7,370 nucleotides of DNA, from positions 1 through 7,370 of the forward strand of contig JARJMX020000015.1 of assembly GCA_029335925.2 (NCBI GenBank), given 5' to 3'. Every line of letters begins with the position of its first letter. Positions within the stretch are counted from its first letter, which is position 1. The notes beneath the pieces were generated by a model. It made no database searches and was not told the DNA's origin. It worked only from the letters and a program-made list of their open reading frames with translations. This document shows positions 1 through 7,370 of this stretch, one piece after another. Origin of the DNA: Gammaproteobacteria bacterium. Its GTDB lineage: Bacteria > Pseudomonadota > Gammaproteobacteria > Halothiobacillales > Halothiobacillaceae. The position numbers were made by a program, and so were the translations under genes.

Positions 1-2
1 GC

Positions 3-173
3 ATGGGAAAATGCCTAGCCACCGACGGAGCTGAGACCGCCTACGGATGCCTTGACGTCCTGTCCGCCCTGGGTATTGCCATCAACAAGCACGCCACCGA
101 GCTTGCGCACCTCTGTGACCTGGGAACGCTGAACTTAATCGAGCTGCAAACCCGCGCCGACCCGTCGGTGTAG
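3..173 (+). CDS. Small hypothetical protein or C-terminal end of an upstream gene
   Basis: An open frame of 56 codons runs from an ATG at base 3 to a TAG at 171-173. It reads M-G-K-C-L-A-T-D-G-A-E-T-A-Y-G and ends L-Q-T-R-A-D-P-S-V. Third codon positions are rich in G and C, as in the confirmed genes here, which supports real coding. The middle (about residues 17-45) looks like one or two amphipathic helices. There are three cysteines (residues 4, 16, 39) but no CxxC pair, signal peptide or membrane segment. I do not recognise a family. Only two bases precede the ATG, so no ribosome binding site can be judged and the frame may continue upstream; this could be the tail of a longer protein. Its relation to corB is unclear because 192 non-coding bases separate them. 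Confidence 0.35.
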   Translation: MGKCLATDGAETAYGCLDVLSALGIAINKHATELAHLCDLGTLNLIELQTRADPSV

Positions 174-216
174 CTCGAACCCGCTTCCGGGGAAGGGCTG
201 ACCCTCCGCTTCTAAT

Positions 217-233
217 TTGACTGGGTCGGTCAA
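217..233. repeat. Short inverted repeat TTGAC-N7-GTCAA
   Basis: TTGAC at 217-221 is mirrored by GTCAA at 229-233, and one further G/C pair sits symmetrically inside (223 and 227). The shape and 17-base length fit a dimeric regulator's operator, but such short dyads also occur by chance. TTGACT could be read as a -35 box, yet no -10 lies at the right distance (240-245 is AAGCGC). Confidence 0.25.
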
Positions 234-272
234 TCCGCGAAGCGCGAAGAGGGATGCGCCACAAGCCACAAT

Positions 273-288
273 AAGTCATGAAGTCACG
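273..288 (+). repeat. Tandem octamer AAGTCAYG x2
   Basis: AAGTCATG (273-280) is followed directly by AAGTCACG (281-288), with seven of eight bases identical. It abuts the hairpin that starts at 288. Directly repeated half-sites at this kind of spacing are used by some response regulators, but an 8-base period is short and no regulator is identified. The repeat is seen directly; any function is a guess. Confidence 0.4.
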
Positions 289-319
289 CTAAAAAACTCC
301 ACGGATGGATTTTTTTAGC
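288..319. terminator. A/T-armed hairpin, candidate bidirectional terminator or leader hairpin
   Basis: GCTAAAAAA (288-296) pairs with TTTTTTAGC (311-319). After one C/T mismatch (297 with 310), TCCA (298-301) pairs with TGGA (306-309) around a CGGA loop. That gives 13 base pairs with one mismatch and a four-base loop. The A-run before and T-run after the inner stem is the layout of a bidirectional intrinsic terminator, which would separate an upstream transcript from corB. The inner GC part is only four pairs, so termination may be weak. It lies 46 bases before the preferred corB start, so a 5'-leader role is also possible. Confidence 0.45.
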
Positions 320-365
320 ATCTCCCTTATCATCCAGATTGGGTTCCACAATCGCCACATCCTTC

Positions 366-1646
366 TTGGACGAGCTATCCCTCAGTGTGCTGATCGGCAC
401 ACTCATCGCCCTGATCCTGCTCTCTGCCTTCTTCTCGGGCTCCGAGACGGCGCTCATGACCCTTAACCGCTACCGGCTAAAGCACCTGGCGCAGGAAGGC
501 CATCGCGGTGCGCGGCTGGCCCAGCGCCTGCTTGAACGCCCGGACAAGCTGATCGGCCTGATCCTGCTCGGCAACAATTTCGTCAACGTGATGGCCTCCA
601 CCCTGGCCACCGTGATCTTCATGCGCCTGTTCGGCGAGGCCGGGATCGCCATGGCAGCGGGCGCCCTTACTCTTGTCCTGCTCATCTTCGGCGAGGTCGC
701 TCCTAAGACGCTGAGCGCTCTGCACCCGGAGCGCATCGCCTGGCCCGCCGCCTTTGTTTACACCGGCCTACAGAAGGTCGCAGGCCCCCTGGTGTGGGTT
801 GTTAGTCTGCTATCGAACGGACTTTTACGCCTGTTCGGCGTACATGTCACCGCCGCCCGCGGACCCAGCCTTTCCCGCGACGAGCTGCGCACCCTGCTCG
901 GTGAAACGAGCGGGCTGGTCTCCGAACGCTACCAAGCCATGCTGATCGGCCTCCTTGACCTGGAGGAGGCCAAGGTTGAGGACCTCATGATCCCGCGTCA
1001 AGACGTGGAGGGTATCGACCTTGAGGCTGACTGGGACGAGATCCTGCACACCATCAGCTCCACTCCTTTTAGCCGCCTGCCGGTTTACCGAGGAACGCTC
1101 GACCACATCGTCGGTACCGTCAACCTGCGCCACCTTTTGCCGATTGCCCAGAAAGGCGAACTCACCCTCAAGACCTTCATGCGCTCGGTCGAGGAACCCT
1201 ACTACGTGCCTGAAGGCTCCTCGCTGTACACCCAACTGCTCAACTTCCAGCGCGAGAAGAAACGCATGGGGCTGGTGGTGGACGAGTACGGGGACATCCT
1301 CGGCCTCATCACCTTGGAAGACATCCTCGAGGAAATCGTCGGCGAGTTCACCTCGCAACCAGCGGCGGAGACCCCGGAGATCCAGCCGCAGAAGGATGGC
1401 AGTTTCCTGATCGACGGTGCCACCCCGTTGCGCGAGATCAACAAACGCCTCGGCACCGAGCTGCCCACCGATACCGCCAATACCCTCAGCGGTCTGATCC
1501 TCGAGCACCTGCAAAGCCTGCCCGAGGTCGGCATGCGCCTGGAAGTCGCCGGCTGCACGGTAGAAGTCACCCGTATCGCGCGCAAGGTGGTCGAGCAGGC
1601 CCGACTGTGGCCGTCGCTCGAACACACCACCGAGCTTGAGCCTTAA
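366..1646 (+). CDS. corB: CNNM/CorB-family magnesium transport protein (HlyC/CorC family)
   Basis: Inner-membrane protein of the DUF21-CBS-CBS-CorC_HlyC family, linked to Mg2+ transport (CorB in enterobacteria, CNNM in animals). With TTG 366 the product is 426 aa. The DUF21 membrane domain spans about 1-180, with hydrophobic segments near 6-23, 62-85, 93-111 and 130-155. It holds the SGSET motif (24-28), GNN (69-71) and GEVAPKT (109-115). A CBS pair follows at about 195-330, with MIPR at 208-211 and DEYGD at 306-310, and a CorC_HlyC domain closes the protein at about 345-420. I chose TTG 366 because the product then aligns residue for residue with the E. coli YfjD N-terminus as I recall it. 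TTG 339 would add nine residues, and neither start has a clear Shine-Dalgarno. radA starts one base after the stop, so the two are probably co-transcribed. Family is certain; the transported ion is inferred. Confidence 0.92.
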   Translation: MDELSLSVLIGTLIALILLSAFFSGSETALMTLNRYRLKHLAQEGHRGARLAQRLLERPDKLIGLILLGNNFVNVMASTLATVIFMRLFGEAGIAMAAGALTLVLLIFGEVAPKTLSALHPERIAWPAAFVYTGLQKVAGPLVWVVSLLSNGLLRLFGVHVTAARGPSLSRDELRTLLGETSGLVSERYQAMLIGLLDLEEAKVEDLMIPRQDVEGIDLEADWDEILHTISSTPFSRLPVYRGTLDHIVGTVNLRHLLPIAQKGELTLKTFMRSVEEPYYVPEGSSLYTQLLNFQREKKRMGLVVDEYGDILGLITLEDILEEIVGEFTSQPAAETPEIQPQKDGSFLIDGATPLREINKRLGTELPTDTANTLSGLILEHLQSLPEVGMRLEVAGCTVEVTRIARKVVEQARLWPSLEHTTELEP

Positions 1647-1647
1647 C

Positions 1648-3000
<1,353 letters not shown>

Positions 3001-3014
3001 CCCCCATCCTGAGC

Positions 3015-3233
3015 TTGGCATACAATCGGTTCGTTCCGCACCGTGCAGGAACAACACCATGGGACTACGCACCCCGATTTGGTCTGCTGCGTGACACCTG
3101 GGATGACTACAAGCAATGAAAAGGACGCTGGGGGTTGATCGACGGCACAACCATCGATTTCGGGCCCTCGTATGATTTATTTCAGTTTCTTACGGATCTA
3201 GTGAGCCTGCGGCGAATCGCGTCCGCGTGGTAA
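3015..3233 (+). pseudogene. Possible gene remnant with an in-frame TGA, or chance open frames
   Basis: One reading frame in the radA-xseB gap stays open except for a single TGA. From a possible TTG at 3015 it gives 34 codons, ending Y-A-P-R-F-G-L-L-R-D-T-W-D-D-Y-K-Q before TGA 3117-3119. It then continues in the same frame for 37 codons, including W-G-L-I-D-G-T-T-I-D-F-G-P-S-Y-D-L-F, to TAA 3231-3233. Both pieces look protein-like, with aromatic residues and a late helix, but I recognise no family. There is no ribosome binding site before the TTG. A decayed gene broken by a nonsense mutation, two tiny genes or plain chance are all possible. A separate 11-codon frame (3059-3094) lies inside it in another frame and has a good AGGA eight bases before its ATG. 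Confidence 0.2.
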
Positions 3234-3236
3234 AAT
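3228..3236 (+). promoter_or_regulatory. Extended -10 promoter for xseB-ispA-dxs
   Basis: TGGTAAAAT matches the extended -10 form TGnTATAAT with one mismatch in the hexamer (TAAAAT, 3231-3236). The 17-base spacing would put a -35 at 3208-3213 (TGCGGC), a poor match, which is acceptable for an extended -10. Transcription would begin near 3243 and leave a leader of about 20 bases before the xseB ATG at 3264. It is the best promoter candidate in the window. The assignment is by pattern and position only. Confidence 0.5.
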
Positions 3237-3263
3237 CGCAAACCCATCGACCGGGTACCCCGC

Positions 3264-3524
3264 ATGGCCGCCAGACCAGACAAGATAGCAGATACCCCCA
3301 ACGTCGCCACCTTTGAAGCCTCACTCAAGGAACTGGAGGCTCTGGTGCAACGCATGGAGCAAGGCGAGCAGCCGCTTGATGAGGCCTTGCGCGACTTTGA
3401 GCGCGGCGTGCAGTTGGCCCGTCAGTGTCAGGCCATGCTGGCGAGTGCACAGGCCAAGGTAGACATGCTCAGCAACCGCACTGACCAACCCGAACCTTTC
3501 CTGGCCGACAACGATGCCCGCTGA
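3264..3524 (+). CDS. xseB: Exodeoxyribonuclease VII small subunit XseB
   Basis: Small subunit of exonuclease VII, which with several copies per XseA chain degrades single-stranded DNA to oligonucleotides in repair. The product is 86 aa, close to E. coli XseB (80 aa). The family core is clear: F-E-A-S-L-K-E-L-E-A-L-V-Q-R-M-E-Q-G (residues 18-35), then L-D-E-A-L-R-D-F-E-R-G-V-Q-L (38-51), two helices forming a coiled-coil hairpin, followed by a third helical stretch ending near residue 70 and a polar tail. The first 17 residues are likely flexible. The ATG at 3264 is the natural start, though its upstream bases show no good Shine-Dalgarno. The 3' end overlaps ispA by 11 bases, suggesting translational coupling. 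The order xseB-ispA-dxs is the same as in E. coli. xseA is not in the window. Confidence 0.95.
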   Translation: MAARPDKIADTPNVATFEASLKELEALVQRMEQGEQPLDEALRDFERGVQLARQCQAMLASAQAKVDMLSNRTDQPEPFLADNDAR

Positions 3525-4407
3525 CATCCTGCTGTTGGCGCTCAAAGCCGCAGCAAGCCGGGTCGAGTCTGCCCTGGAGCGCGCCCTTCCCGCCGAGCCC
3601 GCCTCATCGCCCTTGGCGCGCCTGGTCGAGGCCATGCGCTATGCCGCGCTCGGCCCCGGCAAGCGCGTGCGTCCCTTCCTGGTCTATGCCACGGGTGAGC
3701 TGACCGGTACCGAGGCGACCGTCCTCGATGCCCCCGCCTGCGCGCTAGAACTGATCCATGCTTATTCGCTGGTGCACGACGACTTGCCAGCGATCGATGA
3801 CGACGACCTGCGCCGTGGACGGCCGACCTGCCACCGCGCCTTTGATGAGGCGACCGCCATCCTGGTCGGCGATGCCTTGCAGGCCCGCGCCTTCGAGCTT
3901 CTGGCCAAGGCTCCGGGGCTTACCGCCGAGACCCGGCTTACCATGATCGCCACCCTCGCCCGCGCTGCAGGCCACCAGGGCATGGTGGGTGGACAGGCCA
4001 TCGACCTTGCCGCCGTCGGCCAGCAACGCACCCTCACTGAACTCGAGCAGATGCACCGGCTCAAGACCGGAGCGCTGATTGAAACCAGCGTCATCTTCGG
4101 CGCCTTGGCCGGGCAGGCAAACGAGGCCATGCGGGACGCACTTACCCGCTATGCCCGGGCCATCGGCCTGGCCTTCCAGGTGCGCGACGATATTCTTGAC
4201 GTGACTGCCAACAGCCAAACCCTAGGCAAGACGCAGGGCAAGGATGCGGCGAGGGACAAACCCACCTACGTCAGCCTACTCGGCCTCGATCCCGCCCAGG
4301 CACTGGCCAAAGAGCTGTGCGACGAGGCGCTCGCCGCCCTCGATGGCCTGCCACGTGCTGAGCCTTTGCGCCTGCTCGCCCGTTACATCGTCGAGCGCCC
4401 GGCATGA
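3514..4407 (+). CDS. ispA: Farnesyl diphosphate synthase IspA (short-chain polyprenyl synthetase)
   Basis: Cytoplasmic trans-prenyltransferase that condenses dimethylallyl and isopentenyl diphosphate to geranyl and then farnesyl diphosphate, the precursor of undecaprenyl phosphate, ubiquinone and similar compounds. The product is 297 aa, as in E. coli IspA (299). It has GKRVRP (49-54) for isopentenyl diphosphate binding, the first Asp-rich motif DDLPAIDDDDLRRGRPT (89-105), GGQAIDL in mid-protein, and the second Asp-rich motif DDILD (225-229) followed by the lysine-rich GKTQGKDAARDKPTYVSLLG. Tyr84, five residues before the first Asp-rich motif, is the bulky residue typical of FPP-length enzymes, so a C15 product is inferred. 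The ATG lies inside the end of xseB, and the stop overlaps the dxs ATG (ATGA). All Mg2+-binding aspartates are present. Confidence 0.96.
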   Translation: MPADILLLALKAAASRVESALERALPAEPASSPLARLVEAMRYAALGPGKRVRPFLVYATGELTGTEATVLDAPACALELIHAYSLVHDDLPAIDDDDLRRGRPTCHRAFDEATAILVGDALQARAFELLAKAPGLTAETRLTMIATLARAAGHQGMVGGQAIDLAAVGQQRTLTELEQMHRLKTGALIETSVIFGALAGQANEAMRDALTRYARAIGLAFQVRDDILDVTANSQTLGKTQGKDAARDKPTYVSLLGLDPAQALAKELCDEALAALDGLPRAEPLRLLARYIVERPA

Positions 4408-6239
4408 GCCTGCTTCAGACCATCCACTCGCCGACCGATCTGAAAGGCCTCTCCACCGGTCAGCTCAACCAACTGGCCGGAGAGCTGCGCCGCTTCATTA
4501 TCGACAGTGTCTTGGCCACCGGCGGGCATCTGGCCTCCAACCTTGGCACCATCGAGCTGACCCTCGCCCTGCACCGGGTGCTCGACCTACCGCGCGATGT
4601 CTTGGTGTGGGATGTGGGCCACCAGGCCTACGCGCACAAGATCCTTACCGGTCGACGCGAGGCGATGAGAAGCCTACGCCAGTTTGGCGGTCTCTCGGGC
4701 TTCACCAAGCGCGAGGAAAGCCCCTACGATCCCTTCGGTGGCGGACATTCCAGCACCTCGATCAGTGCTGCCCTGGGCTTTGCCAAGGCCTTTAAGCTCC
4801 AGGGGCGTCCGCATCAGGCGGTGGCGGTGATCGGCGATGGCGCGCTGACCGCCGGTCAGGCCTTCGAGGCCCTCAACCATGCCGGGGCCAGTCAGGCCAA
4901 CCTTTTGGTGGTGCTCAACGACAACGCCATGTCCATCTCGCCCAACGTGGGCGCACTCAACAAGCACCTCGCAAGGCTCATCACCAGCCGCACCTACAAC
5001 CGCGTACGCGAAGGTGGCAAGCACTTGTTGGAGCTCCTGCCGGGTGGCGAACTGGTCCGCCGCGCACGCGAGCAGGTCAAGGGCATGTTCACTCACAGCG
5101 CCCTGTTCGAGGAACTGGGCTTCCGCTACGTCGGCCCGGTGGACGGCCACGACCTTCCCACCTTGCTCGAGGTGCTCGCCAACCTCAGCACCCAAAACGG
5201 GCCGCGTCTGTTGCATGTGGTGACCCAGAAGGGGCGCGGCTACGCCCCGGCCGAAGCCGACCCGGTACGCTTTCACGGGGTGAGCCGGTTCAACCCCTAC
5301 AAGCTCGAGCCTACCTCCGGCAAGCCGGCCATGACCTTCACCCAGGTGTTCAGCCACTGGTTATGCGGCGCGGCCGAGCGGGATGCGCGCGTGGTGGGCA
5401 TCACCCCCGCCATGTGCGAAGGCTCTGGGCTCACCGACTTCTCCTTGCGTTTCCCCGAACGGTACTTCGATGTCGGCATCGCCGAGCAACACGCCGTGAC
5501 CTTCGCCGGGGGCCTAGCCGCGGCAGGCTTGCGGCCGGTGCTCGCCATCTACTCCACCTTCCTGCAGCGCGGCTACGACCAGGCGGTGCACGACATCGCT
5601 CTGCAGAACCTGCCGGTGCTGTTCGCCATCGACCGTGCGGGCCTTGTCGGCGCAGATGGAGCCACCCATGCCGGGCTGTATGACATGGCGTTCCTGCGCT
5701 GTGTGCCGAACATAGTCATCATGACCCCTTCGGATGAGGCAGAATGCTACCGCATGCTGGAGCTGGGCCTCACCCTCGAGAGGCCAACCGCGGTGCGCTA
5801 CCCGCGCGGCGCAGGCTGCGGTGCAAGCGTGCCGCAAGACTTTACCCCCTTGCCGCTTGGTCAAGCGATCTGGCGCCGTCGCGGCAAGAAGGTCGCCATC
5901 CTTGCCTTCGGGCCTTTGCTGCATGAGGCACTCAAGGCCGCCGAAGTGCTGGATGCCAGCGTGGTCGACATGCGCTTCGTCAAGCCGCTCGATGTCGACA
6001 CCTTGCGCGAAGCCGCAACCCAACATACCCATCTCGTCACCCTTGAGGATCACGCCCTGATGGGCGGGGCGGGCAGCGCCGTGCTGGAGGCCCTGGCCGA
6101 CGAGGGCATCGCCTTACCCACACTGCGCCTTGGCCTGCCGGACGTCGTCACCGTACAAGGCACTCAGGCCGAACTGTACCGCCATTACGGATTGGATGCC
6201 GACGGTATCCTCAGACAGATCAGGGCTTTCCTTGCCTAA
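4404..6239 (+). CDS. dxs: 1-deoxy-D-xylulose-5-phosphate synthase (DXS)
   Basis: Thiamine diphosphate enzyme that joins pyruvate and glyceraldehyde 3-phosphate to make 1-deoxyxylulose 5-phosphate, the first and flux-controlling step of the MEP isoprenoid pathway, also feeding thiamine and pyridoxal synthesis. The product is 611 aa (E. coli 620). The N-terminal domain has GGHLASNLGTIELT with the active-site His42, the GHSSTSISAALG loop, and the ThDP/Mg motif GDG (144-146) to Asn172/Asn174. The central domain has VGIAEQHAVTFAGGLA with the catalytic Glu361, and then YPRGAG. The C-terminal transketolase-like domain carries VVDMRFVKPLD and TLEDHALMGGAGSAV. The ATG overlaps the ispA stop by four bases, so the two are translationally coupled. 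Its location with ispA groups the entry step of the pathway with its first chain-lengthening enzyme. No anomalies seen. Confidence 0.98.
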   Translation: MSLLQTIHSPTDLKGLSTGQLNQLAGELRRFIIDSVLATGGHLASNLGTIELTLALHRVLDLPRDVLVWDVGHQAYAHKILTGRREAMRSLRQFGGLSGFTKREESPYDPFGGGHSSTSISAALGFAKAFKLQGRPHQAVAVIGDGALTAGQAFEALNHAGASQANLLVVLNDNAMSISPNVGALNKHLARLITSRTYNRVREGGKHLLELLPGGELVRRAREQVKGMFTHSALFEELGFRYVGPVDGHDLPTLLEVLANLSTQNGPRLLHVVTQKGRGYAPAEADPVRFHGVSRFNPYKLEPTSGKPAMTFTQVFSHWLCGAAERDARVVGITPAMCEGSGLTDFSLRFPERYFDVGIAEQHAVTFAGGLAAAGLRPVLAIYSTFLQRGYDQAVHDIALQNLPVLFAIDRAGLVGADGATHAGLYDMAFLRCVPNIVIMTPSDEAECYRMLELGLTLERPTAVRYPRGAGCGASVPQDFTPLPLGQAIWRRRGKKVAILAFGPLLHEALKAAEVLDASVVDMRFVKPLDVDTLREAATQHTHLVTLEDHALMGGAGSAVLEALADEGIALPTLRLGLPDVVTVQGTQAELYRHYGLDADGILRQIRAFLA

Positions 6240-6286
6240 GGTCAGGCTCGTCCGTACCATGCCTGCTTTGTTTTTCTCGATCTGCC

Positions 6287-6673
6287 ATGGCCGCTCAATA
6301 CACCCTCAAAGTCCAGACCGAATTCGCCGCCGCGCACCAGTTGCACGGCTACGTCGGCAACTGCGCTCGCATGCATGGGCATAACTGGAAGGTCGAGGTG
6401 GAGGTCACCGGCACCCACCTGGACACGATCGGCATGGTGGTGGACTTCAAAACCATCAAGCGTGCCGCACGCGAGGTGGCAGAGATGTTGGACCACTTCT
6501 ACCTGAACGACATCCCGCCGTTCGATACCATTAACCCCACCGCCGAGAACATCGCCACCTGGTTCTACCAAGAGGTAAGCAAGCGCTTAAATGGCGAACA
6601 CGCGAGGGTGTCCGCCGTCACCCTGTGGGAGACCGACCGCGCCTGCGTGACCTATCGCGAGATCGAAGCATGA
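6287..6673 (+). CDS. queD: 6-carboxy-5,6,7,8-tetrahydropterin synthase QueD
   Basis: Zinc enzyme of the 6-pyruvoyltetrahydropterin synthase family that turns 7,8-dihydroneopterin triphosphate into 6-carboxytetrahydropterin, the first dedicated step to preQ0 and queuosine in tRNA. The product is 128 aa (E. coli QueD 121). Zinc ligands are His17, His30 and His32. Cys26 in the C-x3-H-G-H motif is the catalytic cysteine that marks QueD rather than the PTPS-III type, which has Glu there. Asp69-His70 (LDHFYLND) complete the catalytic set, followed by N-P-T-A-E-N (83-88) and Glu115 in W-E-T for pterin binding. The ATG has no obvious Shine-Dalgarno. The 47-base gap after dxs has no hairpin-plus-T-run terminator, so read-through from dxs is plausible. 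The stop overlaps the folE2 ATG. queC and queE are not in the window. Confidence 0.93.
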   Translation: MAAQYTLKVQTEFAAAHQLHGYVGNCARMHGHNWKVEVEVTGTHLDTIGMVVDFKTIKRAAREVAEMLDHFYLNDIPPFDTINPTAENIATWFYQEVSKRLNGEHARVSAVTLWETDRACVTYREIEA

Positions 6674-7370
6674 GCGCCGTGACGAACGAAACAATTCCCG
6701 ATATCCAGGGACGGGTCGACACCCGACGCATCACCATCGACGCCGTCGGAATCAAGGGCCTGCGCCATCCGGTGGTGATCGAGGAGGTGGACGGCACCGC
6801 CCAGTCCACCGTCGCCACCTGCACCTTCACCGTCGACCTGCCGCATGACCGCAAGGGCACCCACATGTCACGCTTTGTTGCCCTGCTAGGCGATGCACCG
6901 CGGGTCATCTCACCTGCTGCCCTTGCCGCGCTGCACCGCGAAATGCTTGAGCTACTGGATGCCAACTTCGGCACCATCGAGCTGAATTTTCCCTACTTCG
7001 TACGCAAGGTCGCGCCCAAATCCGGGGTTTCCAGTCTGATGGACTATGGCGCACGCCTCACCGCCACGGGCGATCGCTGCACCACGCACATCACCATGGG
7101 CGTGGAAGTACCGGTCACCAGCCTCTGCCCTTGCTCGAAAGAAATCTCACAGTACGGCGCACACAATCAGCGCTCCCACATCCGCGCCGAGGTGGAGTGC
7201 GACCCCACCTTGGGCCTGACCGAGCTGATCCAACTGCTTGAGGCCCAAGCCTCGTGCGAGCTATTCGGTTTGCTCAAGCGCGTCGACGAGAAATACATCA
7301 CTGAGCGCGCGTACGAGAACCCGAAGTTCGTCGAGGACATCATACGCGACGTCGCCCACGCCTTAGGTGA
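6670..7370 (+). CDS. folE2: GTP cyclohydrolase IB (FolE2), 3' end outside window
   Basis: FolE2 hydrolyses GTP to 7,8-dihydroneopterin triphosphate plus formate, the entry step for folate and for queuosine. It is the metal-flexible alternative to zinc-dependent FolE. The frame opens at ATG 6670, inside the queD stop (ATGA), and is still open at base 7370, giving 233 complete codons with no stop. Family members are usually about 260-270 aa, so roughly 30 residues are missing. Visible family marks are V-G-I-K-G-L-R-H-P, then DRKGTHMSRF, NFPYFVRKVAPKSGVSSLMDY, and the active-site segment S-L-C-P-C-S-K-E-I-S-Q-Y-G-A-H-N-Q-R with Cys153 and Cys155. LKRVDEKYITERAYENPKFVEDI follows near the edge. 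The queD overlap points to coupled translation, and its product is QueD's substrate. Confidence 0.95.
   Translation, partial: MSAVTNETIPDIQGRVDTRRITIDAVGIKGLRHPVVIEEVDGTAQSTVATCTFTVDLPHDRKGTHMSRFVALLGDAPRVISPAALAALHREMLELLDANFGTIELNFPYFVRKVAPKSGVSSLMDYGARLTATGDRCTTHITMGVEVPVTSLCPCSKEISQYGAHNQRSHIRAEVECDPTLGLTELIQLLEAQASCELFGLLKRVDEKYITERAYENPKFVEDIIRDVAHALG

Larger units (their letters stand above)
174..365. other. Intergenic region upstream of corB
   Basis: This stretch of about 190 bases has no supported gene. From left to right it holds small GC-rich dyads around 184-207, a TTGAC/GTCAA dyad at 217-233, a tandem octamer at 273-288 and an A/T-armed hairpin at 288-319. I see no well-spaced sigma-70 promoter. 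TATCAT at 328-333 could serve as a -10 but has no matching -35. No Shine-Dalgarno sequence precedes either candidate TTG start of corB (339 or 366). Confidence 0.5.

Noticed and set aside
305..466. 53-codon + strand frame with an ATG in the hairpin (M-D-F-F-S-I-S-L-I-I)
   Set aside because: The hydrophobic start looked like a membrane protein, but the frame soon becomes an out-of-frame reading of the conserved corB N-terminus and stops inside it.
4244..4795. 183-codon + strand frame spanning the ispA-dxs junction
   Set aside because: It overlaps the second Asp-rich motif of ispA and the N-terminal active site of dxs in another frame; its composition is that of an out-of-frame translation.
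4674..5357. 227-codon open frame on the - strand inside dxs
   Set aside because: The dxs active-site motifs lie on the opposite strand throughout, so this is a shadow frame.
6234..6247. GCCT/AGGC dyad across the dxs stop codon as a terminator
   Set aside because: The stem is only four base pairs and is not followed directly by a T-run, so it does not support termination between dxs and queD.

Overview
The window is about 7.4 kb of GC-rich bacterial chromosome. All recognisable genes lie on the + strand and belong to well-known families. The order xseB-ispA-dxs, with folE2 close downstream of dxs, and the motif TGGTAAAAT just upstream of xseB suggest a betaproteobacterium (possibly Nitrosomonadales or Rhodocyclales-like). 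This placement is inference from gene order and style; no rRNA or other marker is present.

Layout. Positions 1-173 hold a short open frame, either a small protein or the end of a gene that begins outside the window. Positions 174-365 are non-coding and carry a tandem octamer followed by a strong A/T-armed hairpin. Next comes corB (366-1646, TTG start), a CNNM/CorB-type magnesium transport protein. It is followed after one base by radA (1648-3000, GTG start), the DNA branch-migration ATPase. The gap 3001-3263 holds no clear gene. It does contain a same-frame pair of protein-like segments interrupted by a TGA, and an extended -10 promoter 28 bases before xseB.

The second block is tightly packed. 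xseB (exonuclease VII small subunit) overlaps ispA (farnesyl diphosphate synthase) by 11 bases, and ispA overlaps dxs (1-deoxyxylulose-5-phosphate synthase) by 4 bases. After a 47-base gap come queD (6-carboxytetrahydropterin synthase) and folE2 (GTP cyclohydrolase IB), which overlap by 4 bases; folE2 runs off the right edge.

Function. dxs makes the first intermediate of the MEP isoprenoid pathway, and ispA condenses its C5 products to C15 farnesyl diphosphate. folE2 converts GTP to 7,8-dihydroneopterin triphosphate, and queD converts that to 6-carboxytetrahydropterin for queuosine. The last two genes are therefore consecutive enzymatic steps; folE2 can also feed folate synthesis.

I saw no tRNA, rRNA, CRISPR, insertion sequence, prophage or defence genes. 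I found no convincing undescribed system. The points that merit a look are the two non-coding gaps, the 5' open frame and the queD-folE2 pair.
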